Assembly (NCBI GenBank): GCA_024138025.1
Contig: JAMXBD010000432.1
Location: 434,001 to 498,000, forward strand
Origin: Combretum micranthum
Lineage: Eukaryota > Streptophyta > Magnoliopsida > Myrtales > Combretaceae
Direction of reading: 5' to 3'
Length of the DNA: 64,000 bases
The notes beneath the pieces were generated by a model. That model was not told the origin of the DNA. It saw only the letters and a list, made by a program, of their open reading frames with translations, and did no database searches. The position numbers were made by a program, and so were the translations under genes. Of this stretch, positions 21,481 through 32,900 are shown piece by piece (positions within the stretch are counted from its first letter, which is position 1; the number at the start of each line of letters is the position of its first letter).

Positions 21481-23700
21481 TAAAGAGGAATGGCTTTGAG
21501 TCCACGATTGATCCAAGCATGATGGGTCAACTCCTAGATAAGGTCGTGAGCTTCCTTTTGCTTAGCATCAGTCGACGCAAAAGGAATGGAAGGAGGATCA
21601 TTTGGCATTCCATCAAACAACCCAATCACATCAATCAATTTTTCGTGTTCCTCAATGACCATGGCCCAATCTTTCAAAGAGCCAACCAACAGGTTGTTGT
21701 GACTCAAGATCAAAAGCTTTTCAACATCACTCGCCAAAGAGAACTCTTGACTCAAAAGTTCTCTTAATGACCTTAACCAAGCCACCCTCAATTCTACCCC
21801 CAACACGAGATAAGTCACTCAGCTCTTGAGCGCTCAGCTCGGCATCTTCCTTGCTCTGGCTCCCCTCTTCAACCTCCTTTTCTTCCTCATCCTTAAGGTA
21901 ATTTCTCCAAGCATCTCATTTAATTGAGTCATATAAGCAGTTCATATGGACGGGTTGGATGACAGCCCCAGTGGTCTCTTGCATTACAACATTCTCCTTC
22001 TTTTCCTAGTCATCGTTACTGAAATATTCCCCCAACATCTTTGATCTCACTACCTAAGTGATGGTCTCCCCAAATTCTAATCTTGATACATTCTCTCATA
22101 GGGCCAGATTCTCCTCGACCAGTTTTGCCGCCTACAACTCTGTACTACTTACGACTGCCTACAAATCATGGACTTGGCACAATAGCTACATCTCCCATGC
22201 ATATGTAGACTCATTATTTTCATCAATTTAGCTCAGTCATTCTCCATGAGAATAGTGTGTTTTGCGAACAACCTGCAATAACTCCTTATTCACTCTATAA
22301 AGAGAATGATTCTCATTGTCCGCCTAATATTTTTCAACCGCCAAGGCACCTTCCCTGGCCTTAACCTTCTTCCCCGAGGCCTTAACTTTCTTCTCTACTT
22401 CATTCGCCTCCCCTTGAATATAAAAGATGATGCTCTGCCCAGTCTTTATCCTTTGTTGCAATGCAGTATAATCATCATGAAAGCTAGCTCAATGCTTCCA
22501 ATGCTCATCATACTAGAAACGAAGTGAATAATCAAAGATTGAAAGAAGGACCTACCTCAACAACCATCCTTATGTGATCGGAGGCCTTAATCTTCTCTTC
22601 CACCAATTCCTTCTCCAACACCTTGTCATGGTCCCAAGCCTAAACAGTCTATTTGTCAATATTATGCAAGGATAGTTACATTACTGCTAATCTACAATAA
22701 TAAACAAAATGAAGAGAATGAAGCACCTACCAACAAGGAAAAACCAATATTATCATCCCCTGGAGACAATCGTCCAAGAGTTATATTCCAAGAAGGAGAT
22801 GGCCACCTCTTTAATTGTTTTGGTTCACCACAAAGCTCATCAATAAAAGCAGCAAGATGTGCCATTTCTACCTCTCAACCTTAAGGAATACCTGACTCCA
22901 GGTCAACAGGATCTTCAACTTGGTAACCCGGCCCCAAATGGCTGCTTGCTCGGCTAGTACTATCTTAGCTATCCTAAGCTCCCACATCAACTCCCAAAAT
23001 CAATTGCACTTGAACACACCTGAAGTATGTATCTTCAATAACTTTCCTCTTTCGACATTTGTCGGCCCTAGCTTCTTCAGAGATGACTTACTTAAGCTAC
23101 TCCTTCGCTTTAGGTAGCTTGTGTTCCCTAATCTACAATCCTTGACTATTTGGCTTGTGGGACTTGCTCTTGCATGCCTTCCCCTTTTAAAGCCTCTCAA
23201 GTACCTAAACCCCTCTCTCACTAACACCACATACGAGTAAAATCTAGGCTATCGGTTGAGCTTGTTGATGATGTATCGCTCCTTCCAGTGCTTCACTGAG
23301 GACTTTGAACCAATGAACAAAACAATCTCCTTCTTTTACTAAAGATTGACCCACTGGTTCTCTTAATGCCTAATGGTGAAAAAATGTCACACTAGTTGAG
23401 AAGAAGGCATTCGGCCCAAACTCATGCATAAGGCTTCAAAGGCAAAGTAGTAGCCTCCACAAATTTGGCATCAACAGACTAGAACTTCAGTAAAAGTGCA
23501 CCAAATACTCCTCTTGAAAATCCGATAAGAAAAAGTGCAATCCAAATTTCAGACATTTTGTGTATATACAAAACCTTCGCTTGTAGAGTAGTCGCACAAT
23601 TGTCTTTACTTTGAGCCACGATAGAGTTGGTGTCCTTCCAAAATACCGTTGTCTAATGCTTGATAACTTCTCCTTGCAAACCTCACTACTAGTATGATTG
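21481..23700 (-). pseudogene. Decayed transposon ORF (possible 'gypsy-type transposase' family)
   Basis: Reading the minus strand from about 23640 to 21480 gives a long coding-like trace broken by many stops. The upstream part has KHWKERYIINKLNR and YVVLVREGFRYLRG, vaguely like the 'wkerffxv' blocks of plant ORFs annotated as putative gypsy-type transposon proteins. The middle part is charged and helical (GEANEVEKKVKASGKKVKA), suggesting a coiled coil. The tail at 21818-21534 is an intact 94-codon frame ending in IGLFDGMPNDPPSIPFASTD. The family assignment is tentative. The ORF continues beyond the insertion at 23711-24454 (traces at 24455-24600). Confidence 0.45.
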
Positions 23701-23710
23701 GGGCCTAAAC

Positions 23711-24454
23711 CAAGGCCGTTAAACCTATGATTCTATGCAAAATCGCCAAGAGGTTAATAGAATAAAAATGAAAATCGAAACATAAAAATATAAGTTTTTA
23801 TAATCTTTATAAAATAGTTTTAAAAAATTATAGAAATGCTTATAGAAAATGTAGAAAACTTAAAACAGATAATGGATGTAAGAAAAAAAAGAAATTATAT
23901 TTCTTTTTTTTATAATAACTCTTAATCCATGATATAAAATAGATAAAAAGAGCGAATAAAGTTGAAATTAATTTATTTTCTATTGTTTGTTTGAAATAAA
24001 TGATAAATTAAAGGAGAATCAAAATTTTCAACTTATTAAATGCTTAATTATATAAATGAAAATATGTTTTCTTCTAAACTTTACAATTATAACTTGACTT
24101 GAATGAATTCTATAAAGGTAGAATAGTGGTTTTTGAGAGTGGAAGGGAGGGAAGAAATTGAGAGAGTGTGTGGAAACTAAATAGAAACGAAAACAAGAAA
24201 GATATATCATCATAATTCTCTATAGTTGAGGAGTTTGTAAATACATAGTTGTTTTTTTATATTTTAGCTTATTTGATTCAAATGGGTAGAACCGATAAAT
24301 TTGGTTAAAATCATAGGATTATACTAAGTTTATAAGTAGACTCGATTAAAATCATAAGTGGCTACCAAAAAACGATTCGAATCAACTCGATAGAGTCTCC
24401 TAAAATCATAAACTTGTAGAATCGTATGGGTAAAATCGTGATTTTAACAACTAT
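23711..24454. mobile_element. MULE-type non-autonomous element, copy 1
   Basis: This is an AT-rich insertion of about 744 bp into the decayed ORF. The exact 9-mer ggcctaaac flanks it (23702-23710 and 24455-24463; the match extends to 11 bp). Its ends (...gttaaacctatgattcta / attttaacaactat) resemble those of the copies at 28240, 48717 and 49157. A 9-bp duplication is typical of Mutator-like elements. There is no coding sequence. Interior landmarks such as 'agaatcaaaattttcaa' are not conserved enough for a full alignment by eye. Confidence 0.75.
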
Positions 24455-24463
24455 GGCCTAAAC

Positions 24464-26465
24464 CATAATCACTTGGAGAAGGAACATGTAAAACAAGCCC
24501 TATATCTCCTCCTTCAATTGGGTAACAAGATAGACATCCCTCGGCACACTTTGCACACCAGCATAAACACCATCTTTGTTATGCAAGGATTAAAAAATAA
24601 TCTTCAATGAGATTCCACATCGATTGGCCTGGTTCTCGCTCTATTTTCAATGATTGTCAATGTGGTCATTGATTGGGATGGGGGAACCCTTTAAAGGTAT
24701 TACTTTTGATGGAATCTGTAAAGGTATGGAAAGAACTACTACAATTCTAACCCGCCATTGTTAGAAATTGTTCTTGTAAAATACTTCAAAATTCTAGAGT
24801 ATGTGATGAATGACAAAGACAATGGACTCATGAATGATTTTTGTAAAATGTTGATTACAACCAGAAGGATGCTATTAAAGATATAAACTCCCTAGATTGA
24901 TGTTACAATTATAAGGAGATCCTATCGTGACCTATCCCCCTGCTATTAAATGTACATTAACTTCAATCTGATGCTAGGAGAGTTAATGTTGTTGAACATC
25001 ACACTTTTATCAAAGTACGAACATAACAATAGATAGCCTATAACTAGCAACACCTGACAATGAACACTCATTCCACTAGACTTCAAAGAGACATAGCTTT
25101 TCACCACATTTCAACAAGGTGAATGCTTTTTCAATTAGCATTAGAAGTAATGCTTGACATTCTTTAATGCAGCACATACAAATGACCTTAAGTTCATGAA
25201 CATTGCATTCAACTCAGAACAACTCACTAGCATAATAAAACCAAGTGGATTGTAAAGGCAAGGCAAAATCACCACCCAAACTGCCCATAGTCAGTAATAC
25301 CATGTGTGGCCACTTTAAGATATAACAACAACAAATTGTTATGAACGGCCATCGCAGATGGACCCTCTCCAAAAGCTTAGACCCAACTATGTTAGCCTGT
25401 CACTCCCCTTGCCAATTCACTTCTAGGTCCAATTTTACCATTGTTTGTCCTGGCCAACCTATTTAAGCTAGGATTTACCGTTTCTAGCTCATTTCCAATC
25501 CTCACAAGAATCCTAATCCACTCGGTTTAGGAAACCGACCAACTAAGTACTATGGCTAAGCAAACCCCAAGTCAAGATCACTCTACCAATTTCCCAATTG
25601 CTGTTATCCCACATGGGGAGGGGGCCGTCGTGCGCAACTAAATATCGATTAGTAGCTTTGCCCTACCTCCCTGATGATTGTTACCAATGACCAACTATCC
25701 CACAATACAGATGTCACTTAGGATCTACACACTATCTATACTTTCATTGTTCACTACCAGCAAGGGAACTTCAATTTTACTGTCATATACTTATTTAGAC
25801 TTATATGCCTTCAAGATATGAATTGACTAAAGTATTGGAGCCGTCGTGCCACACAATTTCCCAGTGCTTCACTAACCATGTTCCTATTTTGCAGGCCCAA
25901 AATACTAGTCCAAACCCAACAATTAACTTCATCTCTACTAGATTTGAACATGCAACTTTTAGGAAACATAGGTAGGATATGATTTTAGTTTATTCTCCCC
26001 AAATAAATTTAAGGAACTTCTACAATCTTGTCATGGGATCATTCAATCCATCATTTAACTATTAAATTGATTATAAAAGTTAAAATAAAATGTATTTTAA
26101 TAATTTGCTCATAGTTTGGTATAGATCTAAGTTGTTTAATAAATGAAGGAGTCGGTCACTAATATATAAATAAAAAAAAAAGGAAAAAGAAAGCAAAAGA
26201 CAAACGGGATATTTTTTTTTTTCATAAACTTAGTATGAAAGAGCTTTTGAAATTATAGATATAAAGGACGAATGCTCAACATGAAAATATCATAAATAGG
26301 TTAATATTGACATTGAAACGTGAAATGGTGTTAAAAAAAATTAAGGACATGGACACCATAGGATCAAGGTTTTAACAAACTTATTAGAAAATGCTTGCTC
26401 GTGTTTAGTATAAAAAATATCCTCATTATATATGCTTATTAGGGTCTGTAAGCTTGTACAAACAA
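24464..26465. other. Gene-free stretch
   Basis: Nothing coding was identified. Positions 25260-25900 are locally GC-richer, with phrases such as 'ggggagggggccgtcgtgcgc' and a second 'gccgtcgtgcc' near 25842. This may be a fragment of an unidentified repeat. The rest is AT-rich spacer. Confidence 0.35.
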
Positions 26466-26469
26466 AAAA

Positions 26470-27100
26470 GGATAAATATCTAAATATATATTGGGAAAAC
26501 GGAATAGATAATATTTTGATAAAAATTGTAAAAATACCACTGGGTAAAAAATAGTGGCAAAAATAGATAAGTTAAAATCACCTTTTGAATAGATAAGTTT
26601 AAGTTGTATTAAACCATCCCTTCAAGAGACAAATTCAATGCAATTATACTAAACTTGTCTCTGAAGCAATGAGTTCAATACAATTATAATTAACTCATTG
26701 TTTCAAGAAACCAGTTCAATACAAAACTCATGTTCCCTCACCTCTACTGATGAACATCCAAGCTCCTGAACCAAAATAAAAAAAAAAAACGAAAGTACAA
26801 GAAAATTTGATATTACAAACTCCAAAAACATAAAAATCGCTCTTTACTAGCATTTTTTTTTTTTTTTCCGAAGTTGAAATGGCCTCAACTAGGAATCCCA
26901 AGGTAATGCTATTAAGGCTTGAAAATCAATCATCAAAAAGGTGAAATAGGTTTCATAACTTCGTCCAGGTCAAAAGTTATGTCTATTCAAGTTTCTACTG
27001 CAAAACGGTTTATTTTTAGTTTTATTTTTTTATATTTTTTTTTCTTACTAGTCCATGCAATCAAGATTAATGATATTCATATTAATTGAGGAAGAAGAAG
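26470..27100 (+). repeat. Dispersed repeat, inverted partner of 10090-10620
   Basis: It shares ordered words with the reverse complement of 10090-10620 (see there). It includes the short repeated unit 'gttcaatacaattata' (26633-26690), occurring two to three times, and homopolymer runs. Non-coding; class unknown. Confidence 0.5.
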
Positions 27101-27930
27101 ACGAGTGCTATACATTACTGGAATAGGCTATCTAAACTCGTCTATAAATTTAAACTTGTCTTTTAAATAAACAAATTTTTTTATTTTGTTTTGGATTTTT
27201 TATCTATTTGATAACATCTTTGTGATTTTTTTTTTCCAACCTCATATATATTGCTATTTGAAAAAAGAAAATTTCTAAAAAGAAATTCCACACATGCCTT
27301 GAAAACATTATTCTTGTTTTTTTTTTTTTTTTTTTCCTTTTTCCGGTTGGCGGCGGCGCAGCACCTTAAAAATTGAAAACATGATTTTAAAAATAGCCGA
27401 AAATCCTTTGTTCAAGATAAGAGTTCAATAGAATTCGTTCATTATACAAACAGATTTTTACTGTCTGATCTCCCGCCTCTCCATCTTTCTTTCTCAACAT
27501 CTGTTAATGTATCCCCATATCTTCTCTCCGTCGTCAACTCAATCCCGTCATGTGCCATCCAGAAACTGGACGAACGCCTACGAGAATAAGAAGTTTAAGA
27601 GAACGGAAGGCAGATGAAGAAGTGGGGGTAGTATGATGCTCGAACTTTCTAATACTTAGCTCGAATGACCTCTGAGCAAACTCGGATCGAGCACAAATGC
27701 TAGCCTAATTTGAGCCAGGTTTTGACACACACACACACAACATTGCTAACCTAGTTTGAATAAAAAATAAATTGTATTTAAATCAAGTTTAAACACTTTT
27801 AATCAAAATAAATTCAAGTTTGTTTTGTCAAGGTTAAGGTTAAGCTTAAAGCTCAAGCCAAGCCAACTTCAAATTTGAAATTTCAAGCCGAATTCAAATT
27901 TATGCTCAACAGTGTCCCATCTCTACCCTT
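27101..27930. other. Gene-free stretch with a 'gctcgaactt/agctcaagc' repeat
   Basis: Positions 27638-27910 are rich in 'gctcgaa', 'gagccagg' and 'gctcaagccaagcc' words. These are typical of a common plant TIR repeat that also appears at 36111-36535. A CA microsatellite lies at 27726-27739. Poly-T occurs at 27317-27335. Confidence 0.45.
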
Positions 27931-28235
27931 GACCACTCGTCTACGATCCAAATCTAGGATGGAGTAAACGCCGGGATGCAGTCGTCCTCACAGTAGCAAG
28001 GCCCAACCCGAGAAAGCCAAATTCTATGACTGGCAACCCTCGTGTGCCAAGCTCATGGATGAATATTCCTTCCACCATCTCTCTTTCCATCCCTGATTTT
28101 GGAGGCAATGGGATTAGCTCTGGAGCTGCCAGTGCCAATACACTCCATTCCCTCCAAATGCAGAAATCGTCCCGATCCGTATAGCAGTAGAAAAATCTCA
28201 CATTTCGATGGTTATGCTACTGTTCCACGCTTACC
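27931..28235. other. Unrecognised open segment, possible gene fragment
   Basis: About 300 bp of near-normal GC content, open in more than one frame on both strands. The plus-strand frame VARPNPRKPNSMTGNPRVPS to about 28180 and the minus frame 28201-27941 (86 codons, MRFFYCYTDRDDFCIWREW start) both lack stops. It is bounded on the right by the MULE-type copy at 28240. It could be a captured or truncated exon. I recognise no family. Confidence 0.3.
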
Positions 28236-28239
28236 AAAC

Positions 28240-29136
28240 ATGTTGTCAAACCCGAGTTTCTACCTAGAATCGTTAAGGGATCCATAGAATCGGAATATAA
28301 AATCGAAACGTAGAATGGTAAGATTCTATAACTAATGTAAATCTGCTTGCAAAAACTATTGATGTACTTACTAAACTAATAAAACTTTAAATAAATTATG
28401 AAAATAAAAAATTTTGTATTAAATTAGTTACATAAAACCAAAATTTAAGTTTAACAATCATAATTCACATACTGTCATCAATATATTTAGTGCAATTTTA
28501 TAATTAAAATAATTATTTTTATTTAATGATGATTCATAATCTATAATTATTAAGATGTATTATAAATCATTTAAATTATCATATATGAATAGCTAGTTTT
28601 ATGCAGTAATAAACATTTTCATGTTCACTATATATTTACACAAAAAATCATTACATTCATAGCAAATAAATTTATACATAGAAAATTATTAAAAAAGGAA
28701 AAATATAGCAATATATATATTAGTTTAATTTTCATTCAAAATGTTCAAAATATATCAGAATATATAACCTAAAAAAAAAAATAAAGTTCTGAAAAATACA
28801 CAAAAAGGAAATAAAAAGAAAAATATATTAAAAAAACTAAAATTAAGTTAGATTAAAATAAATATCAAGAATCAATCCCAAAAACCCTAAATTTAAATAT
28901 ATTAAATTGATTGCATTTTAAAAGTTCAAATAGAAAAAAAAAAGTGTAAAATTACAAACTTTATAATTTTACTACGATTCTACTACCGATTCTACCACTA
29001 ATTCTATCACCGATTCTACGATTCTCCTTACGAGTTTATTCAAAAAACGATTTTGTATACGAATTGAATCGAAATATCATCACCAACTCAAAAACTTATA
29101 GAAACATATGAGTAGAATCGCGAGTTTGACAACTAT
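28240..29136. mobile_element. MULE-type non-autonomous element, copy 2
   Basis: Ends: atgttgtcaaacccgag at 28240 and cgcgagtttgacaactat at 29136, which are inverted repeats. Interior landmarks 'agaatcg...aaaatcgaaacgtagaatgg' and 'ttctaccactaattctatcaccgattctac' are shared with copy 3. Flanks ttaccaaac and acaccagac agree at 6 of 9 positions, a plausible worn target-site duplication. Non-coding, AT-rich. Confidence 0.75.
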
Positions 29137-29325
29137 ACACCAGACAACCCAACAGTGACGAAGTCAACCTGCTTATCTCTATAAGAGACATGTTTAGCAG
29201 CCCACTTATTTTATGGGTCTCTATTGGAAAAGAAATGATATCTATTTCCTTTTCCCCTCTTACAAAAACGAAAATTACAAGCAAGAGCCATCAGCTGAAA
29301 TCACATTAAAGTACTCGTCAAGAGG

Positions 29326-29560
29326 CCCTAGCAAAAGGTTACCTCTACAACCAAAACCCTTTTAATACAAATACACCTATATTTCCACAACCTGCGCACA
29401 TGACATTTGCCAATCCAAATGTAAGCGAAACCCTAGGAAAAGGTTACTCTGAAAGAACCAAAACCCTTTTAATACAAATACACCCATAGATCCATAACCT
29501 GTGCACATGACACTTGCCAATCCAAATGTAACCAAAATCCAAGCAAAAGGTTATCTCTAA
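29326..29560 (+). repeat. Tandem repeat, unit about 105 bp, 2.2 copies
   Basis: Units start at 29326 (ccctagcaaaaggtta), 29431 (ccctaggaaaaggtta) and 29538 (truncated). Shared text includes 'accaaaacccttttaatac' and 'tgacatttgccaatccaaat'. It lies just downstream of the USP39-like gene's stop, perhaps in or after its 3' UTR. Confidence 0.88.
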
Positions 29561-29763
29561 ATGCTGTGCAATTGCAGATGGAAGAGGAAATTACAGAACA
29601 TACTCAGGATGGTGATCCAAATACATCATGGTGAACTTGGAACGTCATTGAGATGATAATACTGAAACTAGGATAATACAAAAATGCTGTGCAATTACAG
29701 ATGGAAGAGGAAACTACAGAACATACTCAGGATAGTGATCCAAATACATTATGGTGAACTTGG
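29559..29763 (+). repeat. Tandem repeat, 82-bp unit at 123-bp spacing
   Basis: 29559-29640 is repeated at 29682-29763 with about five differences; both start aaatgctgtgcaatt and end ggtgaacttgg. It adjoins the 105-bp repeat array and sits about 150 bp beyond the stop codon of the minus-strand gene, so it may be transcribed in its 3' UTR. Confidence 0.88.
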
Positions 29764-29910
29764 TGATTCTCCGCATGTTTTACATCATCCTACAAAACCA
29801 TCTACCTAGGTGTAGAACTTTCAAATATTTCTTCCAAGATTTAATGGCCAAAACTGCATATGAAGATACAGAGGCTGACGACAGAAAGAAAACAACAAGA
29901 TACATTGCCT

Positions 29911-32900
29911 CTATCGTTGCTGTTCATATATCTGCATATATGCCTCAGATAGCGCAACCATTTGAGGCAAAGTTTCTGACACGTGTAGATCTTGCATTTC
30001 ATACCTGAAATTTACAGAGTAAGGCAATGATGCAGACATGATTTACTACCAGAACAATTAAACGAAAGACGCCACATACCATAGTTCCTCTGACTTTCTT
30101 TGTACAAAAACCCTGTAGGAGCCTTCACCAGGTTTGCCATCATGAACTACATTTGCTATCAGATCATATTTTGACCGTAACCTCTCATTCTCTTTTGGTG
30201 CCGGCAAAGGGATATAGTCCTTCAGCTCCAGATTTTTCACCGGAAAATTAACTGTAGAAGACAATATGTGCTTAGTACAAGCTTAAGCTAGCCAGCGGAC
30301 AACTGGAAAACAGAAACTATCCACAACGAATCCAACTGATGATAACTGCAGATTGCCAGATTCTCATTCACAATAAGAAACAGAAATTACCCACAGCAAA
30401 TAGGATTAACAGAAATTGCAGATGCCACTCCATGATTTCTCACCTAAGGTAGGATTCTTCTCCACAAAAAAGTTGTTCTTTGTGAATCGTCGCATGTGGA
30501 GGATTATATATTGTGGCAATCTGGTAACACGATACCTCATCCTTGCTATATGCGGACGGACAACCTCCGTAACAGTCTCACCATCAAATTTCTTTAGTAT
30601 ATTGAAAAGGGGGACCTGAATGGTTAACAAAAGTAGATAATAAAATCAACATAATTAGATAAAATCCTAATTGTACTCCAGATGCAATTTCTCTTACAAC
30701 ATCAACAATGATGCACAAGCGTGCACAACAAACTAAAAGCAGAAAGACTTCAAAAAGAAAATGGTCTCTTCAATTAAGAACTGGTCCAGCATTCAACAAG
30801 AAGTTCTAGTATAAATTTCAACTTTAATCCTCTGAATTGTGTGAACGAGAAGCAGCATATTCTGAGAAGCCCTGCAAGAGAGCCATATGCCCTAAACCAT
30901 AACATCAACACAGCAGTCTTCACCTGAATTAGATTCATAATAGAAGGGAGTATAAATACTTGCTCACATGTTAAAGCACTCAGCCCCCTAAAGATCCTTT
31001 CTACTGAAGCTGCAAAAGAATTTCAAGCTTTGATAATCAGCTTCAAACCTTACTTGATTATTCTTTCCCCACAGTGGTTAGCACCAGCTCTAACAAAGAT
31101 CTCACCCTAATTTCACAAACTGGACTTTTTTTCTCCAGGCAACAAAGAGCTGTAGGAATCTGTTTTCTGACCCTATCTCAGCATGCCATATCAGAAGTCA
31201 GGAATCATGGTTTTGACACACTGTTCAAACAGGAAAATTCTACTTTCCTATAAAACCAGCATGCAAAGAATATATCTTAACATGAGATTTGCATATTTTG
31301 GTCCAAGACATCACCTCAAAACTTGCAATATAATCATTGCCTTTACAGTTTACAAAACCATCTTGAGGCACCATTATTGCATGAAGAGATCCTCAATGCA
31401 CCAAAACTACTCAAAACAACCAGTGCATGCACCAGCTGCATATGGCAATTTTTTTCTTCTTTCTTTTCCTCTTTTAATCCAGTAAATAGAGCTTGCTAAT
31501 TTGTTTGATTATCCATGTTCAAAGTAAGATGGGTGAAAGCTTAATAGAAACACAAATAGAATAAAACCTAGCAACACTTAAAACTTGCAAAAAATCACAG
31601 CGATCCATACAGACTCTCAGATGATAACATTAGCAAATTTAAGCAGACAACTTTAGGCCTTCTGTAACTACGTGGTTTAAGTGAAACAGCAGTGATACCT
31701 TTGAAGCCTTCAAGCATGTATACAAGTGGAGGGGCAAGAAAGAGAATTAGTTGATATTAGTTAGTTTGTTGCTTTCTTTTAATTATTTATTTAGGTTGTT
31801 CTATACAGCAAGTACATTTTTAATATACATAGCATAAGTTATTGCTGAAAATTTATGGTTTATTTGGATTGTCTGTATTTTATCTGTATTTGTATCTTTA
31901 TCGAAACGATATATATAAATATATCCGATTTGCATCTATATTTTATCTTTTAATAAGAACAACTAACTATTTTTTATCCATATCTATTTCTTGATAAACA
32001 ATTTGTTAGAAAAAAATTTTAAAAAAGTGTATGTATCTGTAATCTGCCAACAAACAAACAGACCCTTTAAGGTGGTTAATCACTGCTCCTTGTCCCCACA
32101 TTTTGGCATAAAAGTTGGAGCAAATTCCCTAATGTTCGGACAAGTAAAACAGCAGGGAATGTATAAGTTCTATTGTGAAGAAAAAAGGACATTTGCTCTA
32201 TGTCCTCAGTTAGAGGGTTCTCTGATAAGTAGCCCTAATTAAGAGTAAAAACTAAAAAAGTAAAGTTTGTAAGGAAATTTGTAAAATCTAAAGAAAGTGG
32301 TGAGACTTTCATCTTAAAACACCCAACACCTTGATTACAAACTCAATTCAGGATTAGCTCAAAAAGACACAAATTTCAGCAAAATTCATAGTCCAATTTA
32401 TTTGACAAGATTTGCATAGCTCCTCAAATCTGAAAAAAATATATCGACCAGCATCTACAATGATTGCGCTAGCAGGTATTCGTCTTATGTGCATAAATTA
32501 GCTAACATGGATTGCAACACTTACTTGAGGAATGATGTTTTTCTCCATCACATCTTTGAATAGTGGAGGTGGTGGCAAATCCAACCCAAGCATTAAAAAT
32601 GGCATTCTTGATTTTTCAGTGACGATATCACTGCCATATGTAGTTTTTAAGCCCCCATCCTGGTTGTCGTTTTCTTTTCGCTCCGAAATAGTTCGGTTAG
32701 GTATTTCTTTGACAACTTCCAATTCTCCCTATTAAGCAAATTTGCATTTAGGAAAGCCCGCTATCAACAAAAAAGTGAAAAAAAGAAAGGGCAAGAAAAA
32801 GAAACTGAGCTGAGAGCTCAAGCTTACCTGAAAGCACTCATAGATTATGCTGCCACTTTTCTTTGAAGTCTTAAGATCTGCATGCAATGTGTTGAGAAGC

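Noticed and set aside
22306..22527. 73-codon plus-strand ORF
   Set aside because: Opposite strand of the decayed coiled-coil transposon ORF.
29326..29763. CRISPR-like repeat array
   Set aside because: Only two or three long direct repeats with no spacer pattern, in a plant nuclear context.
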